Shown here piece after piece: positions 1-11,452 of a stretch of 64,000 nt of DNA. The DNA comes from Chrysoporthe austroafricana (lineage: Eukaryota > Ascomycota > Sordariomycetes > Diaporthales > Cryphonectriaceae). Location of the stretch: positions 3,231,583 through 3,295,582 of the forward strand of contig JYIP02000002.1 of assembly GCA_001051155.2 (NCBI GenBank), given 5' to 3'. The translations under genes and the position numbers were made by a program. The notes beneath the pieces are model-generated. The model had not been told where the DNA came from and did not search any database. It saw only the letters and a program-made list of their open reading frames with translations. Positions within the stretch are counted from its first letter, which is position 1. Every line of letters starts with the position of its first letter.

Positions 1-930
1 TAATTGGTGATGGCAGGTGGAGAGGGCGGGATCGAAGTGACAAAGTATGTCACGTCGGTAGGCGCTACAATCTCCTCTGAGGTCGTGGTACGGGTGAAGG
101 TGCGTGTTACGTCGATCTCGGTGGGGGGTGCAAGCCAGGTTGTCGTGTACATAGTCTCGGTGGAATACGAAACTATGGCAACATAACTGAATGTCGTAGT
201 GTAAGAGGGAAAGGCCTCGGTGGTTGTCACTGTGCTCTCGACAGTGGAAAGCATGGTTACAACCTCTATAAAACAGCATTAGTATCGACGACAATGGCCT
301 CAGTAGACAAGGAATACTTACCGCTGCGAGTGATAGGCTTGAAGGTGGATATCTTGACGGTAGTGTCTGACCAGCCATGTCAATTCACTATCAATGTGAT
401 GGAGGGCATCGTCAAGGACCCCTCAACAATAAATAGAACAGGGAAGGAACCATTCGGTCCCAGGAAGGACCTGGTTGATGAAATACTTACAGACCATGGT
501 AACAGGAGTCCAAGAGGTGGTGATCACAGAAGACGTGAGTCCACCATCCGCAGTCGTCGCATTGAAGTTCACAGAGATAGGCTGAGCCTGAGTAGGAACC
601 AGGGAGGGGTCTATACAAGCACGTTAAACAAGTACAGCGTAAGACTTTTCGCAAGATTGGTATACATACAGCCAGTGAAGTTGGACATGGTGATAGCAGT
701 GCCATCGCCGATAACTTTGGAGAGGGAACCAGTAGACGAGGCATCTGTTCAGTAGCGTCAGCCTGACCACTGTGATCCAGTAGTTCTGTGCATCAGTAAG
801 GGATTCACTCACATCCATCATCAGAAGTACTCAGGTTAGTGACGCTCTCGCCGATGATGTCCGCGACAGCCTGGCCGAAAACTCCAGAGATAGCCAGCGC
901 GAGGCTGGCAATGAAGTGCATGATCATCAT
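1..930 (-). CDS. Secreted Thr/Ser-rich protein, 5' part (3' end outside window)
   Basis: Five exons can be joined in one open frame: 930-813, 744-670, 610-491, 366-322 and 265 to the window edge. All donors are GTRNGT-like (GTGAGT, GTATGT, GTAAGT, GTAAGT) and all acceptors are CAG or TAG. The start at 930 gives a hydrophobic N-terminus (MMIMHFIASLALAISGVFG) that reads as a signal peptide. The mature part visible here (about 190 residues) is rich in Thr, Ser and Val with short TTT/TTS runs, which is typical of an O-glycosylated wall or surface protein. No catalytic motif is seen and I do not recognise the family. The protein continues beyond base 1, so its C-terminal domain or anchor is unknown. 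The gene model is well supported because every join keeps frame; the function is not assigned. Confidence 0.75.
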
Positions 931-2281
931 GGTCTTTGAATTGATGTCGTGATGGGGTTCAGGGTGCGTTGGCTTCAGAATGAAGGGTTGGTGATCTGAT
1001 CAATATGTTAATTGACGTTTGTCTTGGGGTGGCGATCAAAATTCGAGATGGTCTGCAAGGGACAAGACGGTTCAGAACTGTTGCCGTCCAAGAAAGAAAT
1101 GGGAAGTGGGGTGAAGGGTGCAAGAAGTTGTTGACAAAAGTCGCGAAAGGTCGCGTCGAAGTAGGCTGACTCCAGGACCGTGACGCGCAGTCTTTTAGGC
1201 CACTAGGAATCAGCAGAGCTCCAGCCCAAATATTTTTCTGACTAAACAGACATCACTGGAAGATGGGACGAAAGAATAAAGGTTGGATTCCATTTAATTG
1301 CCAAAACGATATCAACACTATGCATCTAAGGGAGTGTGCTGGAAGGAGGGTATCGCTGTGGGCCATAACAAGGACGTATAAGGAATATAGTTTAGCCCCT
1401 GTGAGAAAGATGAAAAGAGGAAAACAAATCTGGGGATCCATTGATGGTCTACAATGGACTCCATATCCTTTTCATGTTCGTCACTTTGTGCAGTGCGGAG
1501 CTCGTTCAGAGTTGAGTTATTGATGCTGTCTTCCACGTTCAATCTTCAGACACTTGGGTTCCCAAAGCTCAGCAAAACACACAGTACAATAATTTGGGTA
1601 GAGCATCTTTCATCCTCTTGTTATATAGCTATCCATCTGCATTAGAAGATCGATCCCTGTTCCTTTATGTTCCAGCGAGCTCCCATGTCCAAGTTGTAAT
1701 TACTGCTTCTTGACTCATTTAAACTTCGGAAGAAAATTCCAGGCCCAAGATATGATCTCGTAATTACAAAAAGCCGAAGTTTCTTGCCGGTAGGACATGT
1801 GGTCTTGTTGATGACGGTTCCCAAGTATACGCTACAGATTTCTCCAGCGTATGCAGTACTAAAACCAGGGGGCCTGAAGTGGGACCCTTTCCCGCGTTCA
1901 GAATCCACTTGCACGGCTCGATCCGTTGTGCGTATATGCAAGTACTACTCCCACTTGCATTCAAGTGGTTGTCCCCACCCTATTTTCGTCGATTCCCGAA
2001 CCTGCCACCTCATCTCCACACAAACTTCGGGAACGTTTTAATCTTACCTGGTACCACCACCACCCTCGTTGCTACCTACCCTTTCTGCCAGAGCTTTTTG
2101 AAGTCTTCGTGCCCCCTTAAATCGACTATCGTGAATCGATTTTTGGTATTTTCGGATTGCTAGTAGTAATACCTGGCCTACACTTGAGCGATAGGGACCA
2201 TTCTCTTATCTTAAGCCTTCTTGAAAGCGGCTTTAGCAATAAGGATATCGTAGCCAGCATTGAAATCCATCCAGATCATGC

Positions 2282-2320
2282 ATAGAGGCTGAGAAGGCGA
2301 TAGATTATAATAGCCTCTAT
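2282..2320. repeat. Short inverted repeat
   Basis: ATAGAGGCT at 2282-2290 is repeated inverted and exactly as AGCCTCTAT at 2312-2320, with a 21-base spacer. It sits inside the AT-rich stretch and may be part of the same decayed element. Confidence 0.3.
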
Positions 2321-2569
2321 TGTTATAGACTAGGACTCTAGCGGCGCAACCAAGCTGTTGCCAATGTATCTGGCGGTCTGTTCAGAACCTTCCGAACCTT
2401 ACTTTGCCCGTTTGCCTTTTCGAAGCTAATTGTCTGACTATTCTGGGTAATAAGAGCTTTTCGGTTTTCTAGCTTACAAAATCGATTTGTATTTTGACGA
2501 AATGCAATAATAGCTTTTCGAACGATTCGAGCTTGAGATATTAACGACCTAGAGGCAATTAATATAAAG

Positions 2570-2690
2570 GGCTGGCGATAAGAAGGCTTGCGAGCCTAGC
2601 GTTCGAGCCTATCGTTCGGGGGCTGGCGACAAGAGGGTTTGCGAGCCTGGCATTCGAGGGCCTGGCATTCGAGCCTGGCATTCGAGACTT
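2570..2690. repeat. Degenerate tandem repeat
   Basis: Two copies of a unit starting GGCTGGCGA lie at about 2570-2618 and 2620-2670. The second is followed by further copies of CCTGGCATTCGAG at about 2671-2686. The two long copies differ almost only by C/T and A/G transitions. The outer 10-base word GGCCTACACT occurs directly repeated at 2175-2184 and 2714-2723, about 540 bases apart, and could mark the edges of an old insertion. Confidence 0.45.
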
Positions 2691-3282
2691 TCATCCACCT
2701 GGTGATGCAACCCGGCCTACACTATTTGCAGGCATCCTTCCAAGATAGGAGGAGGCTGTGCGGCTGGATGTATCATGAACTGTGTCGCCTGAGACGTAGG
2801 TGACATGCTCGGCTAGGATCCCCCCTTCGAGCCCCTGGCACAACGCCTACAGCTTTGTAGACTTGATGGTGGGGACTTTTCAAAATGATGCCGTTTCCCG
2901 ATAGCCTGTTGGGAGAGCAAACTTCGCTAAGAGTAGAATGTTTGGGTCGCTCTATACCACAGCTTAGACGGGATTGTATGGGGTGTCGGTTGTAGATATA
3001 AAGTGAGTGAACGCGTCCTATCTTGATCTTGTCATCTGTACTCTTTACGATTTGGTGAAGAGAGCCATGCGAAGGCGGGTAGCGTCAAGCTTCGGCACAT
3101 CACGCCATGTATGCAATCAATGCGATTCAATGGATGGCAGACCGGTCGATACCACGACTCACGTAATGGGCCCGATACAATTTATAATTCATTGTCGACT
3201 CTGTCTACACATTAGCCTGAACATTATAACCTATCGACCACGTAGACAGGCGTCACTCGGTGTCGAGGCCTCGCCCGCCCTC

Positions 3283-5988
3283 TCAGAACATCAATAGATC
3301 CCCGTTAGAGCCGACACCCTGCGCAGGCTGGAAAACCTGCTGCGGCGCATACTGATTAACCACATACCCGGCCTCGTGACCCGAACCTCCGCCGAAAGCA
3401 TCACCATCGGCATCCTGGATCCGCATCGCCTGCATCTGCTGGCTGCCAATACCCGCAAAATATGCATCAGCATCACTGACTGCCTGCGCAAGGTTACCAT
3501 TGCCATTCGATGCGGCACCAGCCGCAAGCATGCGCGGGTCCAGATCAGCAGGTTGCCCTCCCTGGCCGAACTGGCTCAGTGACTTATTAGTATCGAAGCC
3601 AGCCATGGGGCTCGGGCCGTCGGCTAGGTAGTGCTTCTGTAGCGCGGGCGAATCCACCAGGCGCCGGGGCCGGGCATTGCGGAAGACGGTCTGCACGGGC
3701 TTGAGGTAAACAGTCGCGAGCGTGCCCACGTTGAGGCACATCTCTTCGAGGGTCTGTGGATCGAGACGTTCGGACTCGGCGGTGATCGGGGGTTTCTCGC
3801 CCATGACAACCTGCTTGGCTGTGTTCATGTCGGTGGACAGGAGGCGCCAGTACATGTAAGCGCGGTCGCGAAGGTCGGGATTATCGGTCTCTTCAGTTGC
3901 CCACTTCAGGACCTTGGGGACCAGCTCCTGCCCCTTCGTCGGTCTCTGGATGAACAGCTTGACGGTAGCGGTAAGCAGGGCAAGCTGCACTTCTACCGGC
4001 TCTTCTGAGAAGGAGAACAAGAAGTCTTCCAGTAAGACATCACTGTTCTCAATGCGGCTTGCGTACTGTCCAATGACCCAGACCATGGCAGCCTTGGCCT
4101 CGGGCTCATCCAGACTGTCCAAATGCTCACACAGGGTTCCGATGATAGATTCGTACTGGTTGGGATATTTTCTGAAAATGTTGCGAATAACGACCGTCGC
4201 CTCCTGTACGATGTAGGTCACCTTCGTGGCGACAAGTTCTAGGAGGAGGTTGATACATCTCCTCGCAGCCGGCTCAATCTTGATGGCAAGCTTGCCGATG
4301 GCGCGGACAGCTTTGCGCACGAAGTGCACGTCGATTTCCGTCGCATATTCCCGCAATTCCGTCAACACCTCGTCGATGTTGTTCTCATTTGCGAGCATAA
4401 ATATTAACTCCAGCTTGGTGACCTTGACGTAAATAGGGTCGTTGTATTTGCAGAAGAATACGCGGATGTCGTTTCTCAGCACGTCGGGGCGGCGCTGGAG
4501 CATTAGCAACGCATTCCGCAGGGTGAGGTACTGTACCTCCGGTCCCTTGGCCAGCAGAGTTACCAGAGGCGGAGACAGCTTCCGGCAAAGTGCTGATATC
4601 TGTTTCTCGTCGGCCATATAGTTCATTAGGTAAAGAATGACGCGGATGCAGGTTAAGACTACTGCGGAGTTGGAGTGAGAAAGCCGTGGTGAGATGCGCT
4701 CGGCCAGCAGGTGTGCCTCTCCTGACTCCTGAGGCACGTAGGACATGAGGGCCTCTAATATGTATGTTTGGCCCCATCTGTTACACGGTCAGCGACAAAA
4801 CGTCAATACTCATCGGGAAATGGGACATGGACGCACTCCGAACAATCGGGGAGAATGGCCACCATCTTCGACGCATTGGAATAGTCGATGGTGAGTTTGA
4901 TAGCGTCACTCCTCTCCCATATGTCCATCAGGCTCGCCAGGGCACTTGCGACAACCGTTGGGTTGTCGTCCCTCAACAGCGAGTTGAGCCTATCGATGAG
5001 ATCGGACCGCTCCACCATGTGCCTATCGTGGTCGTAGAGCTTCGCGACGCAGAATGCTGCCGTCTTGCGCACATATGGGTCCAGGTCTTGCAAAAGCCGC
5101 TTCACAAGTGGGACCGTTGCCGCGACGAACTCCCGAACGTGAATGTATGACATTGTACGTAAGGCGAGCGCTCGAACGAGTGGATTGGCATCCTCCATAT
5201 CCTGCAACAGCGTCAGCCGGTACGTGCCATCCCTAGTCGTCCATCGGACTCGTACGCACATGCTCAAGCACGGGTATCGCCTTGACGGCGATCTCTGTCC
5301 TCATCCTTGCGTAGTTCACCAGGAACAAGAAGCACCTATCATGACTATGGTCAGCCTCCCTGCCTCGCCTGCTGGGCCACAATCTCCCAAGCTCTTACAT
5401 CTTCTTGATCTCCAGGCTGGGTATGTTCATGCAGCCGATGATGTCCGGGAAGAGGGCGACCATGTCGTTATTGCTCATGGTCATGTTGGCGACAATCTTC
5501 TTGAGGGCGACCTTCTTGATAGAGTGGTTCTTGTCCTTCTTCCCGCCGAAGTTCAGCTCGAGGCGCAGTTCTGCCACCTTGCCCTGTTGTCTGATGCGTG
5601 AGCTACTGTTGTGTGCCAAGCCCCCCGGAGGGAGGTATGCGAGATACATGATGTTAGGAGGTTTGAGCTGGTCCCCTCCCATGCTCGAGAGGCGCTGGAA
5701 GACTCGCAAGGGCCTCGAGAGGCCGGAGCAGGCGTGAGGGCAGCGAGGGGGGAGGATTGCAGACAGGTCTGCGCTCAGGAGATAAGCGGGCGGCGAAATG
5801 GGAGTCTAAGACACACCCTTCATAGCCGAGACGTGATCAAGAAAGGTGGCGGGCCGGGAGAGACCATGGGCAACGGCACAGAGAGGGAAGCCGGAGGGAA
5901 GAGCCTATCGAGATGACAAGGGACCAAGGAAGGGATAGCTTACCCGAGCGAACAGCTTCGAATCGCCTCCTCCTTGGGCGCTCGCCAT
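3283..5988 (-). CDS. apl1: Beta-adaptin, probably AP-2 complex beta subunit
   Basis: Large subunit of a clathrin-adaptor complex that sorts membrane cargo. Exons are 5988-5944, 5583-5399, 5335-5260, 5201-4837 and 4777-3283, giving 721 residues; every join keeps frame. Intron 1 is long (360 bases). Residues about 16-580 form the Adaptin_N helical-repeat trunk (for example NMTMSNNDMVALFPDIIGCM and DPYVRKTAAFCVAKL). The last 140 residues are a Gly/Gln/Asn-rich low-complexity tail ending DLLMF. There is no appendage (ear) domain and no LLNLD-type clathrin box. The trunk differs from the conserved AP-1 beta N-terminus (RKGETFELRAGL type). From family knowledge, AP-2 beta of higher fungi lacks the ear and clathrin box, which favours AP-2 over AP-1. 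Divergent from EMC4, 1.07 kb away. Confidence 0.85.
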
Positions 5989-7059
5989 GATCGAGATGTG
6001 GATGCGGTTATAGGATGGGCTCGGGAGCTGTGGCTGCAGGTTGCGCCGCTGTTACGGCTGATGTCGCGTGAACCCTAAAGGGCCAGCAGGCCCCCCTCTG
6101 CGCAGGATATGGCTTCTACGACGGAAACACCACCCGAGACTTGGTGCTGCCCTTTAATTGGTGACGGGCGACACACCGATAGATAGATAATGCGCAGCGA
6201 CCGACTAGGCGCAGTTCACCGTCCAATGCGACAAGGGCTGGCCAGACCCCTCACTCCTCCTTCGACCTGCTTCGCGGATATATTCGGAGCCGCGCCTGAG
6301 CCTCGTGCCCGTCCTGGCTGTTTATAGAGGTGATGGTTTGTGGCTGCAGTAGCACACGTCGAGGGGGAATCTTCGATCGGGCCCTGCGTCTCGAGGCTGG
6401 AGCCGAGTCACCAGCTGAGAGGCTAGCGATGTGGGGTGATGTGATGTGAGGTGGTGCGATGCAATACGACAGTGGTCGCTGTATGCTAGATGGATGCTCG
6501 ACGATGCGTGTCTCGAAGAAGGGCCCTGAAATGGATGTCTCGGCTCGTGTGCATATGATGAACGGGGCAGACAATGTCGCCAGCTTCGTGCGTGTTTGTG
6601 CCGGTCTCGAGCTGCCAGTCTGACTGCCCAGTATTCGGTATCTGTCTGCTTGTCGACAGTGTCGTGGCCGTCGACGTCAAGATTCGAGGAAACAACAGGA
6701 GCAGTCCAAAAAGTACCGAACCGGCCGAAGAGGTGGTGGTTTGGACGTCAATCTCGCATCTCATCACTAAAGTCGGCCAAGCCCCTGAGCATGCTCCCCG
6801 GGTTAGTGGGGCCCTCGGGGCGATCGACGTTACTAAGCGTGCGAGGTAAGGTACGATGTACTCACTATGCCAGTGTATGCACACTATAGTAGGCAGTAGC
6901 AGGCGTGCACGGCCCACTTGAGCCTGCCCAAGTGCGGATTACTGCTGTCAGCTCGCCCGTATGTGCTGTGGATAGCTTCTGAGCCCCAACGTCAACCCTC
7001 CAAGACAAACTCCCCAGACGCACAACCCGACCTCCCTATCCCGCCCGTACTACGGCAGT
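5989..7059. other. Divergent promoter region, beta-adaptin / EMC4
   Basis: This is 1.07 kb between two divergent start codons. Open frames up to 143 codons exist on the minus strand at 6251-6917, but they overlap frames on the other strand and show no domain or signal peptide. I read the stretch as promoter and leader sequence. Confidence 0.6.
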
Positions 7060-7681
7060 ATGTCGGAGCTTAAATCACACTCGGAGACTCCAAAATGGGC
7101 CTCTGACCTCGCCTCGCCCCCTCCATACCGGTCAAAGGCAGGCGGCATTCCAGATCCTCCGGGCTTTCCATCTCAAGCCCCAGGCTCAAAGGTCCGCGCA
7201 CCCACCCCTACGGCCCTTAACAGACCAGGCTGACGATCGTGCACAGAAGCGGGATGCCTCGAAAGACGCAAAGACCAAGCCGCGGAAGCAAGCAACGCCC
7301 GAAGAGATGGACACCCTGAAGCTGAAGAAGGCCTGGGAGGTGGCCCTAGCCCCGATCAAGAGCTTACCCATGACCGCCATCATGATGTACATGACCGGCA
7401 ATTCGCTACAGATCTTCAGCATCATGATGGTCTTCATGGCCTTCAAGAACCCGATTGCCGGGCTGCTAGGAACCAACCAGGCGTTTGAGCGCTTCGAGAC
7501 GGACACGAACAAGGGGAAGATGCTGCAGGTCAAGCTGGCGTACGTCGCCATGCAGTTTGTTGCCCTGGCGGTGGGAGTATGGAAAGTCAATTCAATGGGA
7601 CTATTACCAACAACCCGGTCAGATTGGCTGGCGTGGGAGGCACAACGGGAACCTCTAGAGTCCGCCGTCGTGGCACTATAG
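7060..7681 (+). CDS. emc4: ER membrane protein complex subunit 4
   Basis: Subunit of the EMC, which inserts and folds multipass and tail-anchored proteins in the ER membrane. There are two exons, 7060-7191 and 7247-7681, giving 188 residues. The 55-base intron has a non-consensus donor (GTCCGC) but is needed because the unspliced frame stops at once. A likely branch site GGCTGAC precedes the GCACAG acceptor. The N-terminus is polar and Pro/Ser-rich. The EMC4 core starts around residue 65, with hydrophobic segments at about 83-115 and 141-158 and the conserved-looking stretch MTGNSLQIFSIMMVFMAFKN. The length matches the family. The donor site is the least certain part of the model. Confidence 0.88.
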
Positions 7682-8342
7682 ACCCGTTGGCATATCGGGA
7701 CTACCAGTGAGCGACAGCATTAGCATCAATTGTATTGTCGCGCTCACAATTATTCCACCACTCTGTAACGAGCGATTTTCCGGCAGGAGGTCGTGAATGA
7801 AGCCCCACCGAGGCCATTGGATCTTCTACCATTGATTAGGACCCTCAGGACCGATTCAACCTCACGCCCTTATGGACAACTCTCGGATGTTCGCTCGCCC
7901 CTCGGGCGAGGTCTCCGATGCATCGGTGGGCATGCACGGGTCGTCCGTCAGCTCATCGAAACAGCCGCCGTCGATTCGGCTCTTCAGCCCTGATCCTCTC
8001 CACACAGGCGCTTGGTCTACGGATCTATTTCTCTCCACCGGGCTGATCCGCGTTGTCAGCGGCGTCATGAGGATCAATGTCACCGCAAGCCAGGAGCAAG
8101 ACATTGTGACCTTCTTGGGCAATGCTGCCATTCAGGAGTGTATGTGTGGGTCGAACGGGTGAGTGTGGATCTTTGATAGGAACTTGGATCCGTTGTTGGA
8201 CCGGCGAATCGAGGAAGCAAACTGCGTGTGGCCCGATGCGACCCCATCACTTAAGGGCCTTCTTGGTCTCAGCTATATCGGCTGACTAGCCGTGTTACTA
8301 GCTTGACGCTATATTCATATCCACGATGACTCCGCCTGTCCT
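7682..8342. other. Intergenic, convergent 3' ends of EMC4 and the S33 hydrolase
   Basis: Open frames of 96 codons (plus, 7872-8162) and 89 codons (minus, 7862-8131) overlap each other. The plus frame ends just before a good GTGAGT donor at 8160, but no continuation with a recognisable domain was found. I see no supported gene. Confidence 0.45.
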
Positions 8343-9399
8343 CTATTCCTCCGCCAGAAACCCGCCCACCGTGAGCATGAAGTCTTCGGTCTCTTCCAGT
8401 TGTGGTAGATGGCTGCTCTCCGCAAATCTTACCCATTTCACAGGGCTCTTGATGCCCGTGAAGTATGGTGCCACAGTGACGTCCTGCGCCTCGTCAAACT
8501 TGCCATTGACCAACAGAGTTGGCACCTGAATTTTGCCCAGCTCGGGCCTTATATCCCAATCCTTCAGACTTCCAATGACGTGGAATTCTGACGGGCCGTT
8601 CTGCGCGGAGCGTTAGCCGCGATAGACTCTTGATCCGCCGTTCGGCGGAATCACTCACCATAGTATTGTAAACCGTATCATCCTCAATCAGGTTATCCAT
8701 CGACTCCTTAAACTCCAGCGGCATTGGATCGACCCTACACACGAACCACTTGTAAAACTCCAGCACCGCCCACACATACTCCTTCGTTTCCGTCTTGCCT
8801 TCCTCTTCACAGCGTCGCAGCGTCTCCTGGACAGCCTCCGGCATGAGCGCGCGCATCTCGTTCGCCACCTTCACCCACGTCATCATGTCCGCAGGGCTAT
8901 CGCAGATCACTAGCTTCCTCAGACCCGCAGGCTGTGTGGTTGCGTACTGCGCCGCGAGCATGCCGCCCCAGCTCTGGCCAAGGATGTCGAAGCGCGCGAT
9001 CTCTAGGCGCGACACGAGGTTGTTCAACTCGTCGATGAAGAGCTGCGGCTTCCAGAAGCCGTCGTCTCCCCGGCGCTCGCGGAAGCGCGTGCTGTTTCCA
9101 CAGCCGACCTGATCGTATAGGATCACAGGCCGAGCATGACGACCTACTGACAGCAGAGAGAGGGGCTTGAGGTAGTTGTGTGGGATGCCTGGCCCGCCGT
9201 GGAGGACAATGAGGGGGATGGATTCTGGCGTGATGACGCCATAGAGGGCGTACCAGGTCTCGCTTGGAATATCATGGCCAGGAATGGTGAAGAGGACTTT
9301 GCCGGTCCTGGTGGGTGAGGGATACGGCCGGATCTGGCCCGGAGGGGGCTGCCGGATGTGAGGGTCCGTGATGTTCAAGATTGAGGGCGTTGTAGCCAT
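8343..9399 (-). CDS. Proline iminopeptidase-like alpha/beta hydrolase (S33)
   Basis: Serine hydrolase of the S33 proline iminopeptidase / L-amino-acid amidase group, predicted to cleave N-terminal proline or amino-acid amides. Exons are 9399-8659 and 8600-8343, giving 332 residues with a 58-base GTGAGT...GCAG intron. The oxyanion motif HGGPG is at 67-71. The nucleophile Ser143 is in GQSWGG. The probable acid is Asp283 or Asp287 in NGKFDEAQD, and the probable His311 is in SSHLPQ. No signal peptide is seen, so it is likely cytosolic. Members of this family also appear as tailoring enzymes in secondary-metabolite clusters, but no cluster surrounds it here. Confidence 0.88.
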
Positions 9400-11452
9400 A
9401 GTGACACTCCGTTCAGTTGCAAATGCAAGAGATGAAGAGATGAGGATAATAATAGATCGAAGTCAATCACGAGGGACACGGTACCTTTATGCTCATATCT
9501 CAATACTATAGCAAACTCAAGATGTGGTGTGATGTTCATGCCGATCTGACAGAATATGTATTCCATCCAGAGCCGCTAAGCCGGATCGTGGAGGAAACAA
9601 ACTTCTCCGTAAGCCCCCGCATTCATCGCACAATCAAATCAGACTGAGAACCTTCCTCGTAATCGCATTTGTTGCTCGCACTCGCGCTCATGCTTAGCTT
9701 ACGCCTTGGCCTTAGTTTGAGTTGCAGCAACGCTTCTCTACAGAATACGAACCCCAACTTCAACAGATGACCGCAGCTTTTACGGCATCGCTGAAGAGAT
9801 GTATGTAAATCTCTCTAAGTTTCAGCTCATCACCACCGAATTGAATCTGGAGACAGTCCTTATCACTAGCACGTCACCGAGCCTGCGACTCTCCTCTCGA
9901 TATTAAGCAGTGCTTGCCTTGACTCCATGGGCTCAAGAGAACCCGTGTTCTTAATCAGTTTCCAGACCCTGTTAGGAAAGCTAGTACACGCAATACTACA
10001 CTAGATGGCGAACTGGAGGACCTCACTGCAATGATATGGTATTAATCCCAGAAATTCAGCAGAGATGGATGGTGTAGTTGCCATCATGCAATGTGGAATA
10101 TTTCCGAGGAAGAGTTTCACATAGGTTGCCGGCCTTTTTCAGCACCGTCGACGACTCCTGAAACAAAGTTTGAAGTCGCAGACCCAGGCTGGACCAGCAG
10201 GTCTCCCTGTCACCGAACGCCTCGGGCAGCGCGCACTTTCTGATCAAATCGCGTTCCACCAGGGAGCGCCATGTCATCTACACGGCCACGACGCGCAGGT
10301 CGTCGACTGGTTGGTGGATACTACGGCACAAATGGCCAGACGATGTGGAGCATGCAGAATTCGACGCGTCGCGACACGTTCACGGCGCCAGAAGAATGAC
10401 GTCCCGGGAGGCCAGATCACGCACTGCCATGTCGCATAGCACATGGAGGCAGGTGTTGATGGCTAACCAGTCAGACAAAATGGCCAATGGCCCAGACCTC
10501 GCGGGAAAAACTGCTCGATTTCTGCGTAAGTAACGATGACCAGACTTTCGGGACTAAGCAGCCGAGAAGAAGTAGGATTGCCACCGTTTGAAGCCGCTGT
10601 ATCAGAGGTAGAGGTAGAGGCAGGAGAGAGGACATCTTCTCTCACACAACAACTTATCGCTTCGTTGTGTAGCAACTGCTTTGGTCATATGACGGCGGAC
10701 AAGTCACCCTAGTAGAGAGCTACAGGGATACAGGCCTTACTTGAGGTGGCTGGAAATATGTAAATGGGGGACGAACTTCTGCGATCTCGTCTGTTCAGCT
10801 AGCTCAGAGCTTAAAACAAGATTCAGTACACAGCATATTGACACCGAGGTCAATAGAAGACAGGTGGTGATTTGCTGCTATATTATACAAGGGTAAATTA
10901 ATAGGTTTTGATGTAATACTGACATACAATTAATCCTAGCTTTTGAGATATTCCTCTGAATATCGCCCTGATCCAGTTATAAATTCACGAGCAATGTCGT
11001 ATCTTTTAATGCTGTAATCGAACGGTCAAAGATGTCCCCACTACCCATCAGGGCGAAGGTCGTCATCCATGGACCTTTGCTCGATTTCAATTGCTGGCCT
11101 GGATTTCCGGAACTCTTGGCGTGCAGTGATATCCACTTCTTCGGTAAATCTCAACCCGGCGTGGATTTACGTGAGTGGTGCGGTATAGGTTGGTTGCTTG
11201 ACCGTTCTACCCAGTAGTTAATGTAACGACTAGCCAATAGGACTTCGCACCATTCGCGGCAGCTCGAGAGCGCGACCCTGGACCGTCGGTGCCGATCACC
11301 ACATGGGATATCGAGGCTCACGAACCCTGATGGTGTTAGGCGTTAATATAAAAGGGCACCGCATGCCATAGCATGCAGTACCCCTCAGTCGTCCCGCCTC
11401 GACATCTCCTCTCCATTTCACACTCCTTGGCCGGCAGCCCGCCTCGTTCAAC
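9400..11452. other. Long intergenic stretch, possibly with a gene relic
   Basis: This is 2 kb without a convincing gene. On the minus strand, frames at 10675-10463 and 10277-10056 have protein-like composition but are separated by stops and need unsupported joins. Nothing in them is recognised. A TATA box for the GH5 gene lies near the right end. Confidence 0.45.
11347..11354 (+). promoter_or_regulatory. TATA box of GH5 gene
   Basis: TATAAAAG lies 99 bases before the ATG at 11453, followed by a pyrimidine-rich leader (about 11395-11425). Strong TATA boxes are common in inducible secreted-enzyme genes of fungi. The regulation itself is inference. Confidence 0.6.

Larger units (their letters stand above)
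931..3282. other. Gene-poor intergenic stretch with degenerate repeats
   Basis: There is no convincing gene in 2.35 kb. The open frames here overlap on both strands and carry no domain or splice logic. From about 2170 the sequence is AT-rich and full of TTCGAG/CTTTTCG words, with short direct and inverted repeats described separately. It may be the remains of a transposable element, but no transposase or reverse transcriptase motif can be read. Confidence 0.5.

Noticed and set aside
3283..5988. Assignment of the adaptin to AP-1
   Set aside because: The N-terminus lacks the conserved AP-1 beta form, and the missing ear and clathrin box fit fungal AP-2 beta better; not fully excluded.
7862..8162. 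Overlapping 96- and 89-codon frames with a GTGAGT at one end
   Set aside because: Both strands are equally open, and no second exon or domain was found.
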